DNA of 48,561 nucleotides from Methanosarcina sp. UBA289 (GCA_002496565.1 DAKJ01000015.1:1-48561), one strand, 5' to 3'; shown: positions 1 through 8,613, counted from the first letter of the stretch. Notes: generated from the letters alone by a model not told the origin. Program-made: numbers and translations.

Positions 1-308
1 GAAGTGTGCGAGCCTTCGGGAACTCTCGATCGCTGCCATACTCACCTTATAATACTTGCTATTCTTCTATTTCTAAATCAATTTTGATACTTTTATTGAT
101 CTTTTATATTGTTATTCTTACAATATTATTTTTCCAACACTGATTCTATGACTTGTTATACTTCATTAAGAATATGCTTTAGAATATGCTTTTTTGAAAC
201 TGTCCTAAAATCCTGTGAAATATATTTTATATGTTTTCTGGTTAATATTATAAATCAGTTTAAAGTGGGTCATTTTTGCTTCAGTATCAAAAGGTATCTC
301 TTTTAGAT
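1..308. other. AT-rich non-coding stretch
   Basis: I see no gene I can support here. The only long open frame (from about 109) is phenylalanine- and cysteine-rich, has no ribosome binding site and resembles no family I know, so I treat it as chance. The stretch lies downstream of the leftward cbiZ-like gene and may hold its terminator. Confidence 0.4.
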
Positions 309-923
309 TTATTCTCCCCGCAGCTCAAGCCCTGCTTTTACTCCTTTAATCACGACTTCAGTAATCTTTTTTCCGAAATCTGTACTTGAACCTGCGTAAG
401 GAATTTCCTGCTTCCTCTCATTCTTTGGGCTAGATTCTGAATCAAACCCAGAGTCAATCTCATAGGCAACAATCACTGCATCCGTGTTCGTACCAAGGAA
501 GGTGTAGCCTTTCTCAAGCAGGGCAAGCCCTTTTGCTTCCGTGGCTGTGATTATCGCTCCGAGAAGAGCTGTCTCAGATAGTTTTGCTTTTGAGACCAGA
601 ATTATATTTATGGTTCCTACTTTTGCCCTGAATTCCGAACCATTGCTTACGCCAGCAGTTATAAAAGCTGTCAGGTAGTCATTTTCTATTACCTGAAGGT
701 ATTCCATTTTCACAGCCGTAAGGAGGCCGAAGTGAGCTTCTTCAAGGCCCAGTTTCAGGGCTTCTTCTTTTACGAATTCTCTTGGGTCTGGTGGGTTGAA
801 GGTTCTTGGCACCTGTTTGTTGGCAAGGTACTTGACCCGCGCGCGGCCACCGTTTAAGCCCGTACTCACGGCTTCGAAATTTCCTTTGATTATAAGGGTA
901 CTGTTCTTTACATAGTAATGCAT
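309..923 (-). CDS. cbiZ: Adenosylcobinamide amidohydrolase, CbiZ family
   Basis: This 204-residue protein matches the CbiZ family, which removes the aminopropanol side chain from adenosylcobinamide so that archaea can salvage corrinoids through adenosylcobyric acid. Visible family signatures are the early LNGGRARV segment (residues 23-30), GTINIIL (103-109), TEAKGLALL (128-136) and TNTDAVIVA (145-153); in most relatives the last motif reads TGTDAV. The length is close to a stand-alone CbiZ domain. No transmembrane segment or signal peptide is visible, so it should be cytoplasmic. It stands alone, and the next gene to the right reads the other way. A corrinoid-salvage role suits a methylotrophic methanogen with high B12 demand. 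The family call is firm; the exact substrate is inferred. Confidence 0.85.
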   Translation of the reverse strand: MHYYVKNSTLIIKGNFEAVSTGLNGGRARVKYLANKQVPRTFNPPDPREFVKEEALKLGLEEAHFGLLTAVKMEYLQVIENDYLTAFITAGVSNGSEFRAKVGTINIILVSKAKLSETALLGAIITATEAKGLALLEKGYTFLGTNTDAVIVAYEIDSGFDSESSPKNERKQEIPYAGSSTDFGKKITEVVIKGVKAGLELRGE

Positions 924-1004
924 AAAATTGCTCCGTTTTTACAGAGATGAATATAATTGTGTATTTTTTATTTTCTTCCACTAGTTAACTCTATACTTGA
1001 ATTA

Positions 1005-1274
1005 CTATATCTCAACTTTAGCAATTTACGCAGTTAGGAGAAGTTGCAGATTAAAAGGGTTATTTTAAGAAGGATTTGATTGGAGTTCAAAAGGTAATTA
1101 AACGATAACGGTCTACTCTTAACAGCTATTTATATCATTCTATATCTCAACTTTAGCAATTTACGCAGTTAGGAGAAGTTGCAGATTAAAAGGGTTATTT
1201 TAAGAAGGATTTGATTGGAGTTCAAAAGGTAGTTAAACGATAACGGTCCACTCTTAACAGCTATTTATATCAGT
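1005..1274. repeat. Tandem duplication, two 135-bp units
   Basis: Bases 1005-1139 are repeated at 1140-1274 with three mismatches by my alignment. Each unit starts CTATATCTCAAC, contains TTTACGCAGTTAGG and ends with a TATA-like TTTATATCA. The second unit ends 46 bases before the start of a small membrane-protein ORF, so the duplication may have doubled its promoter. No ORF spans the repeat. Confidence 0.9.
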
Positions 1275-1320
1275 CTATAACATAGCAAAATATTTATTAC
1301 TGTTCTTCTAATTATTAATT

Positions 1321-1497
1321 ATGAATAACAAGTACTACTCATACTGGTTAGCTTTTCTTATTCTCTCTGGAATATTTTATATTCTCTTTGGAACATCCTA
1401 TGTCATTTTTGGTTTACGAGGATTTCTAGTCGTTGCAGGTTTCTTTTTTATTTTAAGTGTGCTGTACGGTCTATTGTATTCTATTTCTCGTAGTTGA
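1321..1497 (+). CDS. Small two-helix membrane protein
   Basis: An ATG-initiated frame of 58 codons runs to TGA at 1495-1497. The product begins MNNKYYSYW and has two hydrophobic stretches, about residues 8-28 and 34-53, with a basic end (SISRS). It looks like a small two-helix membrane protein. A TATA-like TTTATATC lies about 50 bases upstream, so transcription could begin shortly before the ATG; no clear Shine-Dalgarno sequence is present. I do not recognise the family. It is short and could be a chance frame, but its composition is typical of membrane proteins. Confidence 0.45.
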   Translation: MNNKYYSYWLAFLILSGIFYILFGTSYVIFGLRGFLVVAGFFFILSVLYGLLYSISRS

Positions 1498-1555
1498 GTA
1501 AATGTTTAACTGCTTTTGAATAATTAGGCTCTGAGCCTGTCGTTTTACTAGGAAA

Positions 1556-1902
1556 TTGTCTGTCTCTCCTTGGTTCTATTTATGGATGCAGTGCAAACCA
1601 AAACTAAATAAGTCACTCTTATTAAAGGGCATCTGCTTACGCTACAAGGTGCACTTGGACTTTACTGCTGATGAAATTACTCGAATCCTTACCAATGCGG
1701 GAATATCAATTGATACAGCCCAGCTATCTCTACAAAATGTCTCTTTGCTTTACAGGTATGGACTGCTGGCTAAAGCCTTTAAACTGAGCATAAAGGAATT
1801 AATTTGCTCAAACAACTTTCGGGTATTGACCCATTTAAATCCCTAAGCCCGGATCTAATGCACGAATTTCTACGAAACTGGACTCTAAATGAGATCCCGT
1901 AA
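1556..1902 (+). pseudogene. Fragment resembling Tc toxin subunit A, frameshifted
   Basis: The frame from 1556 encodes LSLQNVSLLYRYGLLAKAF followed by KLSIKEL. This resembles the helical segment of Tc-toxin A / virulence plasmid A-like proteins, where a run like LANLSALYRxALLAKALKLS is followed by a GIDPF box. The match continues only after a frameshift near 1808, where the other frame reads LLKQLSGIDPFKSLSPD and ends at TAA 1900-1902. The preserved part covers about 110 residues of a protein that is normally over 1000. The start at 1556 is a TTG with no ribosome binding site. I read it as a decayed fragment; the toxin-family link is from memory of the motif and is moderately uncertain. Confidence 0.45.
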
Positions 1903-2047
1903 GCTCTCTGAAAAGAGGCAGATGACAGGTTCTTTTCCGGAGAAATATGTTTACGATAATCCTAATAAATGGACTGAAGTTATCATAACTGCTTATAACC
2001 GCCAGTTAGAGATAATACAATAAGATATCAAGAGCCTGTATAAACTC

Positions 2048-3115
2048 TTAAATTTTCTCTATTATCTCCAGACAATTCTTTGCTTCTCTCAGAGGATAAT
2101 CCTTGTAACTTGTATTAGACTTAAACATTGCAATTCTCAGCAGGCCATAAGCCATATAAAAAGGAATAACTTTAGTTATCTTGCAAAATTCCTTTTCATC
2201 TTTACTGTAATGCTTCAGGAAATGGCGAATATAAGGCTCTGCTCTCTGGCTTGATCCCTTCCGCGCAAAATAGTATTTAAGTTCAGCACAAAGTATCCCG
2301 AGATCACATGCGAAATTTCCATGTCGGGATGCTAGTTCAAAGTCCAGTAAAAACGGTCTTCCCTTGTGGAATACAAAGTTTACAGGAGTAGAATCGTTAT
2401 GAATCATGCAGCCTTTTTTTATATCCAAGAGGGAACTGTGCCACCATTTTCCAAGCAGATATTTATATTCTTTTTTCATACACTGGTTGATTTTTAGATG
2501 ATTCAAAACATAATGGAATTTTGAAAATTCATTTTCTTTATCATAATATGTCTGCGTATTTTCATGAAGCTTTCTAAGCATATCTGCTATAAGTTCTAAT
2601 TTTTCCTTAAGCTCTTTCCTGTGTTTAAGGTACCAGAATAAAGGTTTCCCAGATACATATTTACTGGCTAAGACACAATTAAACTCTCTATTTGTTGCGA
2701 TAGGTTCTGGGACATTAATTATTTTTTGGGCTTTTTTAAGATTCTCATATTCTTTATTCATCGAACCATAGCTATTGTACTTTTTAATTACCCCTGTAGG
2801 TATCCCAAAAAATTTGGCTATTATGGTTACTTTTTCCCCCTTGAATTCATATTTACAGATCCTATGGGATGCATGACTGAGTTTAAAAACTCTAACTTTA
2901 CAACCTTTATTATGTATTCTATCCCCAAGCACCTCTACAAGCCAGTCCCTAAAAGTATCACCTGGTTTCACTGTCCGAATATATTCAAAAGAAGCTACAA
3001 AATTCCCTCCCTCATACTTGAATTGCTGTGATTCTTGATCAATGTAGCTATTCAATGATAGTTTATATCTTGTGAAACGTTGAATATGACTTTTATTAAG
3101 GATAAACAGGTTCAA
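2048..3115 (-). CDS. Aminoglycoside-phosphotransferase/choline-kinase-like kinase
   Basis: This 355-residue protein has the fold signature of the APH/choline kinase family. The catalytic loop reads MIHNDSTPVNFVF (His239-x-Asp241, Asn246) and the metal-binding loop reads LLDFELA (Asp258). The N-terminal part (about 50-160) carries a Lys- and Glu-bearing nucleotide-binding lobe, including KYVSGKPLFWYL. The substrate cannot be told from sequence; relatives act on sugars, choline or antibiotics. A decayed copy of its first 45 codons and upstream region lies at about 23230-23445 beside a transposase remnant. It is transcribed alone, and its upstream region faces a tRNA fragment. Confidence 0.7.
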   Translation of the reverse strand: MNLFILNKSHIQRFTRYKLSLNSYIDQESQQFKYEGGNFVASFEYIRTVKPGDTFRDWLVEVLGDRIHNKGCKVRVFKLSHASHRICKYEFKGEKVTIIAKFFGIPTGVIKKYNSYGSMNKEYENLKKAQKIINVPEPIATNREFNCVLASKYVSGKPLFWYLKHRKELKEKLELIADMLRKLHENTQTYYDKENEFSKFHYVLNHLKINQCMKKEYKYLLGKWWHSSLLDIKKGCMIHNDSTPVNFVFHKGRPFLLDFELASRHGNFACDLGILCAELKYYFARKGSSQRAEPYIRHFLKHYSKDEKEFCKITKVIPFYMAYGLLRIAMFKSNTSYKDYPLREAKNCLEIIEKI

Positions 3116-3260
3116 GCTCTTGTTAATCTTCTCTGATTTATTTCTTGTCTTCTTTACTCTCTGGCTATTCCTCTAAGAAACTACCAAATAATCAATAATA
3201 ACATCCAAAAAATGAAATTGGCCTATGCTTTTAGTCCAATATTAGTCCAATATTTTTGTT

Positions 3261-3301
3261 TTCTAAGTCCGCTGCCTTTGACCGTGCTGGGCAACCCTCC
3301 C
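3261..3301 (-). pseudogene. 5' half of a tRNA-Leu gene, anticodon TAG
   Basis: Read on the minus strand, the 41 bases give acceptor GGGAGGG, TT, a D-arm GCCCAGC..GGTCAAAGGC nearly identical to that of the intact tRNA-Leu(CAG) at 25231-25314, then anticodon arm AGCGGA and loop CTTAGAA. The loop gives anticodon TAG (Leu). Homology stops at the end of the anticodon loop: the required TCCGCT strand, long variable arm and T-arm are missing. A break inside the anticodon loop is a typical integrase crossover position, so this may be a scar of an integrated element. Confidence 0.65.
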
Positions 3302-3419
3302 ACATTGATAGATATATTTTTATTTTTGACTGCTCATATTTCTTTTACTTTTGTTCCTTTCGCTGGAGATTATCTTAACATGTTTTTAGTTCTACATGTT
3401 ATCTATTAAGTCCAGCAAG

Positions 3420-3950
3420 CTGGGCAGCGAAACTATGTGGGGACAGGCTATGCCAAGACGATTAGCATGGACGCTACAATATTGTTTTTCCCACAGGATG
3501 CAGGAACGAAGTTCAATGTTGATCCTGCCTCCTAGCTATTGGTTGAAGGTGTGGATGTGACAATCATAGCTGGTACAATGCAGGCTTTTGACTATAGCTA
3601 GATAAAGCTCGTCGGTTCTTACCGGCTCGGCTACCGTATCATAGTCATGGAATCTGGCAACCACTTCCTTGCTTGGTGGTCAGGAGCCGCTAGCTATACC
3701 ATTGACAGTGATCCCTCCGGGATCGGTTCGAAAGATCTCAGCACTTTTTGCATTCCAGAAGAATGGGAAACTATATTCCGTGAATGCTGATGCAATTTAT
3801 AAAAATCTGTCAGGTGACGGAAAAATGGAAAATCGATTCTACATCCCCGTTCCTGAAGATCCACATCTGCTACTTGGGGCTGTTGGCACATTAGCAAGAT
3901 CATCTTTAAGGGAGAGGTCATTTGGATTTCTCTTCCGGCTTCGCGAATAG
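3420..3950 (+). pseudogene. Unidentified decayed coding sequence
   Basis: One plus-strand frame from about 3428 to 3790 reads as protein-like sequence interrupted by only two stop codons, with stretches such as SMDATILFFPQDAGTKFNV and GSYRLGYRIIVMESGNHF. A second frame is open from 3669 (TTG) to 3950. The composition looks coding but no frame has a credible start or ribosome binding site. I could not identify a family. It probably represents one or two eroded genes. Confidence 0.3.
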
Positions 3951-3983
3951 GCTGGGGAATGCGCTACACACCGAAAATTCAAA

Positions 3984-5294
3984 GTGAACAAATTCAAGAA
4001 TTCAAGAATTGATAAAATGGTTCCACATACTGATTCGTCTCATACAAACTATTTGAGCATTTCTAGAGAGTCCGACTCACCCTATCAACTTTTAAAATTT
4101 CTCACAGAACTCTCTAGAGCTCTGACTACAGCAGGAATCGCGGTAATGTCCATAGAGTCAATTTTGAAAAAAATATGCCTGGCTTATGGTTTCAAAGCTG
4201 AGGAGGTTATTAGTTTACCTACTTTTTTAATCATAAAGATTGCAGATGGCGATTCAAAGGCTCTGGAAGTCGCCCTGCAGAAACCCGGAGTACTTGCTTT
4301 AGACCAGGTCTCAAGATTGTATGAGTTGATCAACAAGGCAGAAAATGCTGAAATAACACCTGAACAGGGAATAAAGTCTATTAATGAAATAATAAACGTT
4401 AAACGCCAACATAACTATCTTAAAAATATTTTAGGCTATGCACTTTTTTCCACAGGCCTGGGAATGCTCTTTTTACCAACTTTTAATGGTTTATTTTTTT
4501 GTGGAGCATTAGGAGCCATAGCAGGACTTATATTAGCTTATTCTGAGGATAAAACAAAACTTACTCCGATTCTGCCTGTTCTAACGGCTTTTATTGTTTC
4601 CACAATATTCTTTTTCGGTTTTAAACAGGGAATTATAAATGGGTCCCTAACCATAATGGTCCCTGCACTTGCCTACTTCATTCCCGGAGCAGTTCTGTCT
4701 ACGGGAATGTTCGAACTGGCAGCAAACAATTTGGTCTCTGGTGCAGCCCGCCTGGTTCAGGGGGTTGTAATACTGCTACTTCTCTTATTTGGAGTGATAG
4801 TAGGCCTACAGGTTGTAGGCTTGTCCGAAGATTACATAATAGCCAATGCGGCAACTCCTTTGAATTGGTGGGCTCCCTATATTGGGGTTCTTGTTTTCAC
4901 CCTAGGAATGTACCTCTTGATGTCTATAAGAAACAAGGATATGTTAGGGGTTTTAATTGTATTGCTCGCCACTTTTCTTGGACAGCAAGCAGGAAACTAC
5001 CTTTTTGGGGGACTTTTTGGGGCTTTCATAGGTTCTATCATCATGACAATGTTAGGAACTTTTCTGGAGCGATCCAAACTTAGAACACCATATTATGTAT
5101 CTATAACACCTGCATTCTGGATCTTGGTTCCCGGAGCACTTGGATTTATCAGCTTAGCTGCATTAGTGGGGCAGAATTATTCCTCTTCCATTGCCAGTCT
5201 GATCCAGGTAGCTCTGACCTTTGTGGCGATCTCCACGGGGCTGTTAATCGGTGCTGTGATTGCCGATCCATTAAAAATTGGATCGTCTCCCTAA
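3984..5294 (+). CDS. ThrE-family threonine/serine exporter-like membrane protein
   Basis: This 436-residue protein has the two-part layout of the ThrE (DUF1212) family. A cytoplasmic N-terminal half (about residues 35-140) includes ELSRALTTAGIAVMSIESIL and a helical segment, followed by about ten transmembrane helices from residue 150 to the end. The C-terminal half repeats the pattern seen in ThrE_2 domains (LGQQAGNYLFGGLFGAF, PGALGFISL). Bacterial relatives export threonine and serine; the substrate here is inferred. The open frame starts at a GTG with no clear ribosome binding site; Met12 at 4017 is an alternative. Both neighbours are gene remnants, so it appears to be a stand-alone gene. 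Confidence 0.8.
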   Translation: MNKFKNSRIDKMVPHTDSSHTNYLSISRESDSPYQLLKFLTELSRALTTAGIAVMSIESILKKICLAYGFKAEEVISLPTFLIIKIADGDSKALEVALQKPGVLALDQVSRLYELINKAENAEITPEQGIKSINEIINVKRQHNYLKNILGYALFSTGLGMLFLPTFNGLFFCGALGAIAGLILAYSEDKTKLTPILPVLTAFIVSTIFFFGFKQGIINGSLTIMVPALAYFIPGAVLSTGMFELAANNLVSGAARLVQGVVILLLLLFGVIVGLQVVGLSEDYIIANAATPLNWWAPYIGVLVFTLGMYLLMSIRNKDMLGVLIVLLATFLGQQAGNYLFGGLFGAFIGSIIMTMLGTFLERSKLRTPYYVSITPAFWILVPGALGFISLAALVGQNYSSSIASLIQVALTFVAISTGLLIGAVIADPLKIGSSP

Positions 5295-5411
5295 GTTATT
5301 GAACAGGAGCTCTAAATTTTAATAATTCCTTTAAACTCATATGTGATCAGTTCTTCCTTCTGCTATTTGGAGATTTGAGCCCATAAAGGCAAGTTTCATC
5401 CGTACTAGGGG

Positions 5412-5642
5412 GGCTCGCTTGGCGTGATCACATCTGGCACCTATGCAGACCTCCTTGTCATGGACTGCAACCTGCTTGCGGGCATCACTTTGCTAGCCGA
5501 CTCGGAGATGAACTTGAATCTAATCGTGAAGGGCGGGAAGATCTACAAGAACATACTCAAGCAGACTAACCAGAAAGGGAAGCTCGCCATGAAAACCAAT
5601 GAGTCAGCTAGAATCTTTGTAATAAACTGGCAGAAAAATTAA
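5412..5642 (+). pseudogene. C-terminal fragment of an amidohydrolase-family enzyme
   Basis: The frame encodes GTYADLLVMDCNLLAGITLL, then ADSEMNLNLIVKGGKIYKN. This is the usual C-terminal beta-sandwich end of metal-dependent amidohydrolases (compare GxYADLLLVDGNPLEDI...LADPEKNLKLIMKDGKIYKN). The catalytic barrel, some 350 residues, is missing and there is no proper start codon. A short unrelated tail follows. I treat it as a gene remnant. Confidence 0.6.
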
Positions 5643-5963
5643 TAATATAAGAATCAAGTTATTTAATATCGGCAACTTACAGTATTATCCCAAGTCCATA
5701 TTACGAAACTAATGTCGTGATAACAAGGCTGCGCAGGAAGCTGGAATTTTGTACTTTGCAGAACTTTTGGTACACTGTCCAAAAGAAAGAGATGTAGACC
5801 TGCTGCCTTCTACTTCCCAATATCTAAAAGCAGGCAGCATCAGTATTGAATTCAACGATATCCGAAACTGCTTTTTTAGAAATTTTTTTGTAATTAAAAG
5901 TTGTTATTTATGAGACTGATAAAAATGATAAATAATGAATATCTGCCCATATTGGAGAAAAAA

Positions 5964-6323
5964 ATGGAACACGTTTCAGGAAGAAGGAAAAATACCCTTA
6001 TTTTCGCTTGTTCAGGCCTTTCTAACACCGGAAAACTCACCATGCAGGCAGCGTCTACTCTTGCTTTCATGAGGCCGGATGTGTATAGAGCTGCGGCTGC
6101 TCACAAAGGAGTCGATGCGGTTGAGGATGCAGCATCCGAAGGCTTTAGAATTCTCGTCCTTGACGGCTGTACGGATCGATGTGCTACAAAAAAACTCGAT
6201 GAAGCCGGGATACGAGCAGATATCTACATGGTAGTTACGGAACTAGGGATTGAAAAAACCAGGCCTTCAGATGTGAAGCCCGAATACGTAGAAGTAATAA
6301 TACGTGCAGTCAAGGAAGCCTAA
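5964..6323 (+). CDS. DGC-domain (putative zinc-binding) protein
   Basis: The product carries the DGC-domain signature ILVLDGCTDRCATKKLDEAG, named after its Asp-Gly-Cys motif, and an N-terminal FACSGLSNTGKLTMQAA that matches the family's first cysteine block. I chose the ATG at 5964 because TTGGAG precedes it by about seven bases and the product (119 residues) then fits the family; the frame is open to 5901. The family is thought to bind metal through conserved cysteines, but no reaction is established. A second DGC gene lies at 13105-13488 in a permease operon. It is flanked by non-coding or decayed sequence and looks monocistronic. Confidence 0.75.
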   Translation: MEHVSGRRKNTLIFACSGLSNTGKLTMQAASTLAFMRPDVYRAAAAHKGVDAVEDAASEGFRILVLDGCTDRCATKKLDEAGIRADIYMVVTELGIEKTRPSDVKPEYVEVIIRAVKEA

Positions 6324-6563
6324 ATCCAATCTACTACCGGTTTTCTTACTATCAATATTCCTATCTATGGATAATTGCCAATCCATCTGCATATAGCATC
6401 CTATCTTCTATTTTATGCAGACTGCATAGGTATCGTAATTAAGCCTAAGAGATTCTATTTTTATAGGGTAAGCTCTAGAAATTAGTCAAAAGTAGAAAAG
6501 TAGTAATTCAGTTATCCAGTTTGAGCATGACCTAACGGCGGGAACGATATTATGGAATAGTCT

Positions 6564-7042
6564 GTGACTTCAGATGATTATATAACTGGAAATCTAAACT
6601 CGAGAGTAGCCGTGGTAACTCTTGCCTTTGCCTACAGAACTTGGAACCTAAAGAACTATGTGATTTGCGGACATGTTTTACAGAAAATTTCGGAATCGAA
6701 AAAGTAATCGTCAATGTGCTTGCAAATCCGAACATAAATTGTCTCATTGTCTGTGGGGAGGAAAGTGAGCATCTTGTAGGTGAATCTATTATTTCTCTTG
6801 CCGAAAACGTAGATTCTACAATGACAGGTTTAAGGAAAATAATAGGCTCAAATTTTCCTTTGCCTTATTTGAATGAAACTCCAATGACTGTAATTTCCCG
6901 TTTCCTTAAGGAAATAAAGATCCTGTCACTATCCAGAAAGCTATCAACTCATGCACTACCCCTGCAAGAAGCGAAGCTTATGTCACATCGATTCTTGACA
7001 GATCTTTGTCTAGTAAATATCGCCCTCTATCTAAAACTCTAA
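6564..7042 (+). pseudogene. Decayed MtrA-like (methyl-H4MPT:CoM methyltransferase subunit A) gene
   Basis: The frame from 6564 reads DDYITGNLNSRVAVVTLA, then shifts near 6640 into a second frame reading CFTENFGIEKVIVNVLANPN, INCLIVCGEES and KIIGSNFPLPYLNET. These match the corrinoid-binding MtrA subunit order: SRVAVCTL, then TENLGIEKxVxNxISNPNIRFLILCG, then GxIIGAKGAIPFIEN. The corrinoid-ligand and membrane-anchor parts are scrambled or absent, and the last 40 residues do not look like MtrA. A normal mtr operon context (mtrE-H) is missing. I call it a frameshifted, truncated paralogue. Confidence 0.6.
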
Positions 7043-7183
7043 AAACTTCGACTTATTATTGATAGATGTACAAATCGTTCTAACATGTATCAACTATTCT
7101 TGATATCCGTCATGAGGGTTTTTAAATCTGAATTCTAAATATAGCTTATATAAGTTTAAAAACTAAGTTAATTAGGAAGTCTA

Positions 7184-7348
7184 ATGGAGTCTAAAGAAAT
7201 GGGAAAAGAAAATAGTGTGGTGCAAGAAGAGGATTCTGAAAACAGCCCTATAGATAATGAAGAGGACTTGCTGTACACACATAAGCCCGAATCCAAAGGT
7301 AACACTATGCGATGGAACTCTTCTCTTTGCAGAAGGCCTGGCCATTAA
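7184..7348 (+). CDS. Short acidic ORF, doubtful
   Basis: An ATG frame of 54 codons encodes an acidic protein (MESKEMGKEN...EEDSENSP). It follows a TATA-like TTATATAAG at about 7147 and an AGGAAG sequence 7-12 bases before the ATG. Near its end the overlapping frame reads LFAEGLAIKITGILDNVAS, which looks more protein-like. This suggests a frameshifted remnant of a longer gene. I do not recognise it. Confidence 0.25.
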   Translation: MESKEMGKENSVVQEEDSENSPIDNEEDLLYTHKPESKGNTMRWNSSLCRRPGH

Positions 7349-7512
7349 AATTACTGGAATACTTGACAATGTTGCTTCAAATAAAAACTTTAAAAGTAAA
7401 TTTAAAATATTATTTTATTATAGATTATTATAGATAAACAGATTTACTTTGAACTTAAACAATTTGTAACTACAATATGCTTTAAAATCTTTATAAACAA
7501 GGGGCTATTTAA

Positions 7513-7851
7513 ATGTCTTTTTTGAATGAAATACTACCTGAAACTGCAGAAGCTTTCGGAAAGATGAGAAATTCCATTTTTAAAGACGGATATCTGGATC
7601 TCAAGACCAAAGAACTTATAGCCGTTGTCTCTTCTGTCCTTATGCGTTGCCAGTTCTGCGTTGATGCACACTCCAAGAGAGCAATTGCTGCAGGGGCTAC
7701 AAAGGAAGAAATTGCCGAAGCTATTTCAATCGCTATGTTCGTTGCTGCCGGTTCACAGATTGGATGGACAAATGTATATGCGGAAAATATATATGACAAA
7801 ATCTTTGAAAACGGTAAGGAAAAAGAAGACTGCTGTTGCTGTAAGGACTAA
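7513..7851 (+). CDS. AhpD/carboxymuconolactone-decarboxylase-like protein with CCCC tail
   Basis: This 112-residue protein belongs to the AhpD-like / carboxymuconolactone decarboxylase family. It has the redox motif CQFCVDAH (Cys46-x2-Cys49-x3-His53) and the following AGATKEEIAEAISIA helix. AhpD relatives are thiol peroxidases or disulfide reductants. The C-terminus ends EDCCCCKD, a four-cysteine cluster that the core family does not need and that fits metal or metalloid binding. A T-rich stretch at 7868-7880 follows and could end transcription before the convergent arsR-type gene. Its position beside arsenic genes suggests a thiol-redox role there; that part is inference. Confidence 0.8.
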   Translation: MSFLNEILPETAEAFGKMRNSIFKDGYLDLKTKELIAVVSSVLMRCQFCVDAHSKRAIAAGATKEEIAEAISIAMFVAAGSQIGWTNVYAENIYDKIFENGKEKEDCCCCKD

Positions 7852-7867
7852 AACCTCAGTCGTTATG

Positions 7868-7880
7868 TTTTTCTTTTTTT
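7868..7880. terminator. T-rich stretch between convergent genes
   Basis: TTTTTCTTTTTTT lies just after the AhpD-like gene and just before the end of the convergent regulator. Archaeal transcription usually stops at such T-runs on the coding strand, so it suits the rightward gene. Confidence 0.35.
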
Positions 7881-7899
7881 CGGTATCTGTTAACTTTTA

Positions 7900-8256
7900 T
7901 TAGGATTTTTTGTTTTTCATTTGTGAAATAGTATGAAAAACATTTTCAAATTCTGGATTTAACTTGTAAAAGTGCCATTTTGAACTGCTGTAGGCTTCGA
8001 TGATCCCGCAGTTTTTCATGATTGCCAGGTGATGAGAAACAAGGTTCTGTCTCTCATTTAATTTAAATATTAATTCGCAAACGCAGTGATCTCTCTGAGA
8101 GAGGAAGTAAGCAATCTTCAGCCTTATCGGATGCCCAAGAGCGCTGAATATCTCACTGACTTTTTTAATGTCATTATCCAGGAAATCGATTTCCTGGAGC
8201 ATTTTCTCTTCCCATTCCTTCTTTTTCTCAGGATCGGCAGGACAACAATAGTTCAT
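7900..8256 (-). CDS. ArsR-family metalloregulator
   Basis: This 118-residue protein has an ArsR/SmtB winged helix. Residues 30-65 read DIKKVSEIFSALGHPIRLKI, then DHCVCEL (Cys58, Cys60), the alpha3 metal-binding box used by As(III)/Sb(III) sensors. The recognition helix region reads NLVSHHLAIMKNCGII. The N-terminus MNYCCPAD adds a Cys pair that could complete a metalloid site. It should repress its own promoter: a degenerate copy of the island's palindromic operator lies at 8293-8312, just upstream. It converges with the AhpD-like gene. Confidence 0.85.
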   Translation of the reverse strand: MNYCCPADPEKKKEWEEKMLQEIDFLDNDIKKVSEIFSALGHPIRLKIAYFLSQRDHCVCELIFKLNERQNLVSHHLAIMKNCGIIEAYSSSKWHFYKLNPEFENVFHTISQMKNKKS

Positions 8257-8292
8257 AAATAAAAGAAGTTAGCTTTCTAATTAAGATTTTTC

Positions 8293-8312
8293 ATATCAAT
8301 TTTGTTTGATGT
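8293..8312 (-). promoter_or_regulatory. Degenerate ArsR-type operator
   Basis: ATATCAAT (8293-8300), spacer TTTG, TTTGATGT (8305-8312). It has the same 8+4+8 layout as the sites at 14886 and 15837, with two mismatches in the right arm. A TATA-like element about 20-30 bases further upstream on the minus strand (around 8316-8328) would place the transcription start inside it. The rest of 8257-8613 holds no gene. Confidence 0.5.
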
Positions 8313-8582
8313 ATTAAATGTTTTTTAATACTTGCCATTCTATTTATTTAGATTTATTCAATTCTATCATAATATAATATTAATCGTTTTTAATGAGTCT
8401 ACTAACAAATTTATTACAGTTGTTTCCCCATCCCAATTTAGAACTATCAATTAATCTTCTGTTTAGAAAGATAGTTCTGAACTCCTATCTTTATGGAAAT
8501 TTAATCAGTTCTGGAATGAGCTATTAATTTCCATGTGATCAGTAATTAGCAGTTAGAAATAAAATCAGTATTTTTAAATAAC

Positions 8583-8610
8583 ATATGAGTATATGTAATT
8601 ATACTCATAT
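8583..8610 (+). promoter_or_regulatory. Perfect inverted repeat, likely ArsR operator of the acr3 operon
   Basis: ATATGAGTAT (8583-8592) and ATACTCATAT (8601-8610) form a perfect 10-bp inverted repeat with an 8-base spacer. A TATA-like TTTTTAAATA ends at 8580, so the repeat covers the predicted start of transcription and ends three bases before the first ATG of the regulator gene. This is typical of ArsR autoregulation. The half-site differs from the island's other operators. Confidence 0.65.
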
Positions 8611-8613
8611 TAT

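Noticed and set aside
742..981. Open frame overlapping cbiZ
   Set aside because: Same strand but another frame, no family resemblance; it shadows the cbiZ gene.
3669..3950. Intact gene at 3669-3950
   Set aside because: It starts with TTG without a ribosome binding site, and the preceding frame switches; I list the area as decayed sequence instead.
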